Part shown: piece after piece, positions 57,801 through 64,000 of the stretch | How positions within the stretch are numbered: position 1 is the stretch's first letter | Layout of the letters: each line of letters starts with the position of its first letter | Assembly: GCA_018398585.1 (NCBI GenBank) | Contig: JAGTTD010000010.1 | Coordinates: forward strand, 27,754,638-27,818,637 | Direction of reading: 5' to 3' | Origin: Simmondsia chinensis | Lineage: Eukaryota > Streptophyta > Magnoliopsida > Caryophyllales > Simmondsiaceae | Length of the DNA stretch: 64,000 nucleotides | Program-made: the position numbers and the translations under genes | The notes under the pieces: model-generated | The model's input: only the letters and a program-made list of their open reading frames with translations | The model's database searches: none | Told to the model about the DNA's origin: nothing

Positions 57801-58071
57801 AAATTTGGAAATAATAATTTTTTTTTGACAAAAAAATTCGAAAGGAAAAAAAAATGAAGAAAAGGGAGAGTGAAAAAGTCAAAAAAGTGTCCTTTTGCCT
57901 ACCTTGCATTAAATGAGGAGAGAGAAAGGGAGAGAAAGAGAGGACGGATGTGGGGGGGGGGGGGGGGGGGTGAGGTGGGAGGGCATTTTTGTCCAAAAAA
58001 GTCTATTTATGGTTAATGGGGTCTAAAAAAGAATAAGGTTGGGGTGGGGGGTCCAATCCGTACGATTTTTC
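54893..58071 (-). repeat. Right terminal inverted repeat of the MULE
   Basis: Mirror of the left TIR: a G run at about 54,927-54,938, an outward terminus copy GGGAAATCGTACGGATT (54,958-54,974), the palindrome array, a G run (about 57,952-57,970) and the outer end. Slightly longer than the left arm because of extra array units. Confidence 0.85.
55030..57745 (-). repeat. Palindrome array in the right TIR (about 32 units)
   Basis: Same dimeric unit as the left array, in inverted orientation (TCATACATTGTGTATGATAAG alternating with TCATACCCAGTGTATGATTC). The first and last units match those of the left TIR at the corresponding ends, whereas the middle differs in unit order and number, so the arms have changed independently since they were last homogenised. 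Confidence 0.9.
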
Positions 58072-58080
58072 AATTTTTTT
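58072..58080. other. 9-bp target-site duplication of the MULE (right)
   Basis: AATTTTTTT, identical to 40,580-40,588. Confidence 0.8.
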
Positions 58081-58119
58081 TGAACCATAGTATGATTACT
58101 CAGATTTCTTGCTGATGAT

Positions 58120-59294
58120 GTGTCCTTGTTGATGAATTTCTTCATTCTCATTGCCTTCTGCATCATCCTTTTGAGCCAAGAATATGCTCTAAGTCTAGCA
58201 ATTCTCATAAACACCACTTTCGGCTGCTTCAACTCCCTATTCTTGAACATACAAAGCTTTTCAAGAACCACTTTGTTTGTCTTGAGATGTAGAAAATCAA
58301 GAGGTCTCCCATGATAGACCTAGATTGGCTTTTCCATTTTTTTTTAATCTCTTACTCGAATAACATTTCTTAAGGTTAAGGTGAATTCCCAAATTGAGCT
58401 CAATTCCTTGCTGCAGTTGCAATTCTAGTCACAACTTCCTAACATTAAGAACATCAATGTTTACTTGTAACTTCTTTGCCATAAGATCTAGAGGATCACA
58501 ACTTGCAAAGGTACTCCTTTATCCTAAATTGTTGCTGCAATTGTGGAGTTTAGCTTCTGAAGTTTAGCTGCAGCACTCGAGTTCAAGATCAATCCAACAC
58601 TGTCAGTTGAGGTGTGATCCCATTTCAACTTCAGGTTCTGCTGCAGATCACTCTCCATAAGCTGTCGTTCTACTGCTACTTCAAGATCAATTTCATCTTG
58701 AAGTTTCAAGTCACATTGCTGTTGTAACAAATCTACTCGTTCCAATGAATACAATGCAGCAACATTCATTTGCTGTGCTGCTGTAACCTTCAGTTTGGAA
58801 CCATCGTTAACTTCCGTTATTGCCTCTTCATATTCAATTGCTGCAATCTTCGATTCAACCTCAGGAACTAATGCCTTTTGTTGATAATTCTACTTCCTTG
58901 AATCTTCACTTCCAACCTTTTCACAATTTTCAATCCAAGAATAAGGTCGTTGTTCTTCAAAGAACTCGAATTCCTCACTATAACGTTCACAAAATTCTTT
59001 AATGAATTCATTCCAAGTAATTGATATCTTGCCAAGCATCAAACCCGAGTACCAATTCTTATGATCATCCTAAAGATATAATGCCATAAGCTCAACCTTT
59101 TCAGCCTCAGTAATTTTGTAGAAGCAAAAGTATCTTTCACAACTTCTAATCCATGTCTGAGGTTGCACTCCATCAAAAGGCTCCATAACGACTCGAGTCT
59201 GTTGGAGTGATAAGAACATAGCATTCACTTGGTGAGCCAAGTTTGAAATTGTATCAGCCTGATCACTAGCATATGAAATCCATGTCTTTCTCAA
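58120..59294 (-). pseudogene. Gypsy-like gag of the TR-GAG element
   Basis: From the ATG at 59,294 the minus strand reads MRKTWISYASDQADTISNLA, then the retrotransposon gag core: FDGVQPQTWIRSCERYFCFY, KITEAEKVELMALYL, a stop, DDHKNWYSGLM and ITWNEFIKEFCERY. A Gln/Leu-rich, probably coiled-coil tail follows (VERQLMESDLQQNLKLKWDH). The stop at about 59,070 and later frame changes make this copy defective. Gag packages element RNA into particles. No pol domain follows on either side of the MULE insertion. Confidence 0.78.
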
Positions 59295-60501
59295 TTTGAT
59301 GCTAGCTCTTCAGCTCAATTCAGTTACTGAATGTTGAACTAAAGTAATGCTAGTATAGTGAAGCAAATTTTTACTCTAGTATGATAATTCTGGTTCTGTA
59401 ATACTACAGGACTTTACACAAACAACTATAGTGCACTTGACCACTTTAATTTGATTTTTCCAAGAATCGCTTTGCAATACTTCGGACTTGAACTGAACAC
59501 CAAGATAGCATTAGCAGCAGTCTATGAACTGAATTGCTTGATTAACTCAAATTGATTCGATGCTCAAGTAGCGAGACCAATATTTCTAAGTGTTTGCTGC
59601 AAGCTGAATTCCATTGTTTAATTTTAATGCTGATATGAACAAGATTGCCTATTCCTTGAGCACGCTTGATTTGAATGCAAATGCCAGTAAGATCAGTGAT
59701 GATGTGACACCAATCCTCAAACTGCTCTGCTGCTCGACAAACCTCAGGATTTCAATTGAATTTGATTAACCAAACGTGACTAAAATCAGCTCAAATCAGC
59801 AAAACTGAAATCCAATGCTTAATCAAATGTGTGATTGTGCTATTCTGATTGTACTGATGTTTGTTTATTTGATTAATGTAAGAACCAATTGTTAACTTCT
59901 AATGTTCTATTGCTGAAGACTTCTCTGGATTTCAACTCAGGTCTGCTCAACCAAATTGATGAACTAAATTTGGCTATTTCGCATCAAATCACAGCCAAGA
60001 GAAAGATTTTGTTGCGCTAAACCTTGATCACTTTGATCTAATTTAATTTGATGCTAATTCAATTCAAATTCAACAGAACTGTGAGTCAAAATCAAAACAA
60101 GTTCAGTCAATGAACTCTTAACTGCACCCTTTAAATCGAATTCTCTATTAAGTCCTGTTCGATCAGCAAGGATGATATGATTTTAGCGCGATCAAGTGAC
60201 AAGCATCGCTACTGAAATTAGTATAAGCTAAGCTCATTTTGTGAGCAAATCGACCAGATGTAAACTTGACACCGATTCTGCAGTAACTAATCTCAAAAGC
60301 AAACACTGAATCTTGAAGACGTAAGCTCCAGATCTGTTATCTAAACTGCATAATCTCAATCGCAGCCAATCAATGCTAATTGTAGCAAGAAATCCAATCA
60401 AAACTAAACTTTAAGCACAAGTCAATAATCTAATGCAATTAGATCAAATCTCGATATCAATTTGGCTTGATTTCAAAGCAAATCAAGGCTCTGATACCAA
60501 T
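59295..60501 (-). other. Untranslated leader of the TR-GAG element
   Basis: About 1.2 kb between primer-binding site and gag start, AT-rich, without notable frames. It is rich in short GATTTGATTxx-like words but shows no clear tandem repeat. Confidence 0.6.
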
Positions 60502-60903
60502 TGTTATGAATCAATAACAATCTTGGTTCATAACCTAAGATAGAGTAGAGTTTAGATGAGAAAAGAAGTGAAAGTAGATGAGAAACAGAGAGAAATTAGG
60601 GTTGAGAAGAGAAATAGAAGCATATTCATTCATTAATCATGCCTTCAAATGAAAGAGCTCTTATGCTTATAATATCCTATGCTAATGGCTGCTAACTAAG
60701 ATACAATGAACTAGGACATACACCTCAACCGACCTCCTCAACCGTCGCCAACATTGACCTCCTATGCAAATAACATCTTGACCTTGCTAACTAACTAACC
60801 GCCAATATGCTAACACCGGCTAATACATGACTACTAATGACTTATACTACTAATTTACATACATTGCCTTTTTATTATTTCCCTACATCATAGAATCATA
60901 ACA
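60502..60903 (-). repeat. 5' LTR of the TR-GAG element
   Basis: Starts TGTTATGAATCA and ends AGAATCATAACA, with intact TG...CA ends. Collinear with 38,859-39,256. Confidence 0.92.
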
Positions 60904-61321
60904 AAACCCAACCCAGACCTAACCCAAATCTGACCTAAATTTATATTTAGTGTATAAGGATTATTAGTGAAGAGTTTTTCGAATGATTGTATAATATTAT
61001 ACTAATTTAGTTATATGAAAATGCCAAAAAAAGAAAAAGAAAAAGACATAATGGTTAATCCAAATATTGACTTTTAAAATACAATTATTACAATATCATT
61101 ATATATATTACTAGTAGAATTATAAGATTATAATTTTTTCCACAGTTTAAAAGGGTTATGGATTTGGGTCGAGTATCCATTCCACCTGATGGATTTGGAT
61201 TTGGTTTGAAATTTTTATAGAATAAAAGAGTTTTTTCTGGATTCGAGTTGGGTCAGGTTTATTCTGGGTTAGATCTAGTTGGAGGCAAACCTGACCCAAA
61301 CCCGACCCAATGCTATTCCTA
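60904..61321. mobile_element. hAT-like MITE, right part (split)
   Basis: Continues the MITE from 38,858 after the LTR insertion. Ends TGCTATTCCTA, the inverted counterpart of TAGGGATGGTA at 38,705, with GGGTC/GACCC-rich arms. Confidence 0.72.
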
Positions 61322-61477
61322 ATCTTTGTTGTGTTGTAGAGTATGTGGGCACAATTCAATAGTAAACTCCTAGAGTACGTGGTACACAAAGAGCAAGGTG
61401 TTAGTTTGGGAACAACGAAATGTAAATAAAAGGATAGTTGTACTAAAATGCTAAAACCAAGCACTAGGTGTCTGCTT
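61322..61477 (-). pseudogene. Ty1/copia integrase fragment
   Basis: Minus-strand reading EFTIELCPHTLQHNKD resembles the copia integrase text before VERKHRHILEVAR (usual CPHTPQQNGVVERKH). With the MITE removed it joins directly to VEHKYQHIFEVVW at 38,690, which shows that the two flanks were once one element. Confidence 0.65.
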
Positions 61478-63256
61478 TGTTGGAATCGGTGCCCTAGAAA
61501 CCCAATTATTGTTTTTTGGATATAACTAAACAAAATTGTTTTATTTATTTATTTTCTAATTATGTTTTACGAGTCAAATATAGGTATGATTGTTTTCTAA
61601 AATGTTCCATGAGATGGACAAAGTCCAAGATAGCATGTCAAGTTTGATTTAAGTGGTCTATGAGATTGAGTCAGGATAGACTTAAATCAAATTAGTGATA
61701 TATTATCAAAGCATGTTCGTAGTTGGTGATAAGTTTGGAAAACTTGTCCGATATAATTATAATATGATACTTTAGATGACTTATTTTAGTATTGTATTGG
61801 GGCTGTCTAATAGATTGGAACAATGAGCCGAACCACCTAAATTATTTTTTTTTCTTAACTATTATCAGAAATAACTAATTCATCCTAGTAAGACGATAAC
61901 TCTAAATCTTGAAAATAGTCTAAACTCGGGCGTGAAATGTTTTTTACTTTGCTGCGTGAAAAGGATTACGTCACAATACGTGACCGAAATCTTATGTACG
62001 TTGGGTAACGGTATGAAGTGTAGTGGGGACATGTATTTTACTAGGAATTTATAGTCTCTTAATAGATAAAGATGCCCCCTTAGTCAATTAATAAGTATAT
62101 AAATTGATTCGAGAATCTTTGGCTAAAATATTCCATATGTTTGACATTTGGAATTAGTGTAGAAATTATTTTCTACGTTAATAAATTGTTCAAGAAAGGC
62201 AAGTTGGGAACTAAGGAAAAAGAGGTGAGAAAAAATTAATGATACTAGTTAACATTATTGTTTTTCATGGATATTTAATAGAGAGGTTAATTGTTATAAT
62301 AAAAGTTATTTGGACAATATTATAAAATTATATTTAATTAGAGTGTAGTAATATTTATTTAGTAGAATTAAATATTATTAAATGGTAATCAATGTTATCA
62401 AGTGTTAATAATTAGATTTGACCCATTTAGAACTAGAATTTAATTGTCTCTGAGGTCACTCCGCAAGTTTCCAGAGGTACAACGGTTGAAAATATTTAAA
62501 ACACATTAATTAGATGAATTATTTAATCATGTGATAAATAAATTTATTTTCCTAAACAAAATTCATTAGATGATTTATGAAGTCATAAGATGAATAAATT
62601 TATTTTACCGAATAATATTCATACGATGAAGTTATACATGTGGAAATTTAAACAAAAAGAGAAGACAAATGCGTTAAACCCCCCCAGGATCCGTGTACTC
62701 AAGGGATGGCCAATCATGGCCTGACAGGTGTCGCATCGTGATTGGCGCAATTGTAATACGAGGCAGCGAGAGGGGACGAATTAGAATACACCACTTGGCG
62801 CGCTTGAAGTGATAAACTACTGCTTTCATTTTTCTTAATTTACGGTGGTGTTTTGATGTTTTTTTAAACGTGTTTTTAGTTTTTTTTTTTTTTTCCTTCT
62901 CAAAATCCCACAGCTGTATTTGAAGAGTTCTTTTATCTAACACCCTATTATAAATAGGGGTCTTAGTTATTAAATTTTGCATCTCAAAAGTTTCTAAAAA
63001 TTTTGATTTTTTAAAAAATTAAAAAGAAGAATTTCAGAGAAATTCTTCTTTGTAAATATTTTTTGGAGCCTATACTCCTGGTGTCAATGGATTATTACGG
63101 ATAAGATCGTGCAGCTTTGAAAATTCCTCCCAGATGAAAATTGTGGTCTACAATCCAGATATTTTTGTTTCCTTTTCTATTGAGCTTTCCTTTAATTTTC
63201 GCATTTTTATCTGTGCTTTTAATTTAATATTTATTTTACTTAGATATTCTATGTCG

Positions 63257-63311
<55 letters not shown>

Positions 63312-63416
63312 CAGAGGTCCTTAGATTTAAAATTAAAGAATTTTAAAATTATTTTCGTGGCACCTGCTTTATCCAATTTAGGAATTTTTAGTTTTGGAAA
63401 ATAAATTTTCTTGACA
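61478..63416 (+). repeat. LTR of a second LARD-family element, plus orientation
   Basis: Begins TGTTGGAATCGGTGCCC and ends TTCTTGACA. It is collinear, in reverse orientation, with the LTRs at 22,348-25,396 and 35,748-37,718 (shared start, GCACCTGCT near the end, similar length of about 1.94 kb). A TATA box (TATAAATA, 62,949-62,956) sits in the same relative place. Contains a (TA)n run at about 63,258-63,305. It inserted into the same old copia pol. Confidence 0.72.
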
Positions 63417-64000
63417 TGCTAGTGGTCGCAAATGGCTTTTACGATGACATCACATATGATGCGAAAGGCCTAGTGAATGAAACAAGGAGCTTGTTTTATG
63501 TACGTACTCTGGGAAGCTATGAAGGAATGCTTCTTTACATCGAGCTATCAAATCGTCCCAGGTTACGACAAGGGAAAGTACAAATCATAGCTTAGTATTT
63601 TTGAAAATTGAATTGAAGTTCTAATGGTAGTCAATGCCCGATTATTGGGGGCACCCTTGTGCCATAAAGCAAGCCTTCTAGTGGTCAACCGAACTTTCAA
63701 CCTTATATTTCCATGTACTGTCAAGTAAGTTTTTGGATGCGTTATATGGCTCCAAAAGGCAAATATTGCTTTGCGATAGGGTATTGAACTCATCAGCCAT
63801 CATCTCTTACCACATGGGGTCCTTAGCCACTTATGAATAGCACGTGGGCTTAGGAACCCAAGTGAGAGCGGAGAAGTAGAGGGGATATTGAGGCTTACAC
63901 ATACCGACCATTGACCAAGTAAATATAGGGTGTGAATTTTCAATGCCAGGTACTAGTGAGGATAGCATAGGAAACATTACTTGATGAGAAACTCGACTGA
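63417..64000 (+). mobile_element. Internal region of the second LARD-family element (runs off edge)
   Basis: The first about 40 bases (GGTCGCAAATGGCTTTTACG) resemble, in reverse, the bases beside the 5' LTR of the first LARD element, supporting the reading of 61,478-63,416 as a 5' LTR. No coding sequence is recognised before the window ends. Confidence 0.5.

Larger units (their letters stand above)
40589..58071. mobile_element. 17.5-kb Mutator-like element with reiterated palindromes
   Basis: Inverted termini GGGAAATCGTAAGG (40,589) and GAAAAATCGTACGG (reverse strand, from 58,071), followed on both sides by matching C-rich/G-rich and CTCCTCATTTAATG sequence, extend into about 3-kb terminal inverted repeats. 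It carries two convergent genes: a mudrA-type transposase (plus, about 43,800-48,100) and a DUF1985-Ulp1-like gene (minus, about 54,700-50,330). Most non-coding space is filled with one divergent repeat family bearing the palindrome TCATAC-N5-GTATGA. The gene layout resembles MuDR and Ulp1-bearing (Kaonashi/CUMULE-like) MULEs. Both genes carry a few disabling changes, so this copy is probably not autonomous now. Confidence 0.9.
38859..60903 (-). mobile_element. Gag-only gypsy-like LTR element (TR-GAG type), split by a MULE
   Basis: LTRs at 38,859-39,256 and 60,502-60,903 (about 400 bp) are flanked by an exact 5-bp duplication, AAACC (38,854-38,858 and 60,904-60,908). A tRNA-iMet primer-binding site (minus strand ATTGGTATCAGAGCC, ending at 60,501) and a purine tract AAAGTGGGGAAT beside the left LTR fix minus orientation. 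Without the 17.5-kb MULE the element is about 4.6 kb. It encodes a gag-like protein, but no protease, RT or integrase is seen, so it would need help from another gypsy element. Confidence 0.88.

Noticed and set aside
40589..58071. CRISPR-like array because of regular palindromic repeats
   Set aside because: This is a plant transposon: spacers are themselves repeated, and units differ in length and sequence. Nothing suggests a prokaryotic origin.
63258..63308. Long (TA)n run with a YIYIYI open frame
   Set aside because: Simple microsatellite inside an LTR; the frame is a by-product.

Overview
This is nuclear DNA from a flowering plant, almost certainly a eudicot. It has spliced genes with GT-AG introns, plant-type LINEs, SINEs, hAT MITEs, copia and gypsy elements and a Mutator-like element (MULE), and most of it is AT-rich non-coding sequence. 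I cannot name the species. Only one intact host gene is visible; most of the rest is transposon sequence in several nested layers.

Region 1 (1-13,000) is a transposon-rich flank. It holds a decayed copia LTR/gag, several SINEs with target-site duplications, an L1-type LINE split by a rearranged LTR element whose two LTR-like arms face each other, a hAT MITE, and long AT-rich stretches without genes. Region 2 (13,100-18,400) is a complete PLATZ zinc-binding transcription factor gene. Its coding exons are an ATG-only exon, 13,705-13,950, 14,632-14,772 and 17,993-18,340 (about 245 codons). The ATG exon and its surroundings are duplicated in tandem, giving two alternative start exons.

Region 3 (20,730-61,477) is one old copia pol on the minus strand, opened by later insertions. 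RNase H and RT lie at 20,733-22,347, the integrase/RT part at 37,719-38,704 and the integrase start at 61,322-61,477. The first gap holds a gag/pol-less LTR element (22,348-37,718, TSD CATAG). This contains a dead chromovirus (29,264-35,177), itself carrying a MITE (29,961-30,515); one of its LTRs carries a SINE plus RTE-LINE fragments and the other a second SINE. The second gap holds a hAT-like MITE (38,705-61,321) split by a gag-only gypsy-like LTR element (38,859-60,903, TSD AAACC), which is in turn split by a 17.5-kb MULE (40,589-58,071, 9-bp TSD AATTTTTTT). At the right edge a third LTR of the gag/pol-less family (61,478-63,416) begins another copy in the opposite orientation.

The MULE is the most interesting object. 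Its about 3-kb terminal inverted repeats, the 5' UTR introns of both its genes, an intron of the second gene and parts of the intergenic space consist of a divergent 80-90-bp repeat. Each unit carries a palindrome TCATAC-N5-GTATGA, with roughly 90 units by eye. Two genes face each other: a mudrA-type transposase (plus strand) and a DUF1985-coiled-coil-Ulp1(C48)-like gene (minus strand). Both carry a small number of stops or frameshifts. The layout recalls VANDAL elements, where an element-encoded factor recognises short motifs reiterated in the element's own non-coding DNA. Whether this MULE has such a system is my inference.
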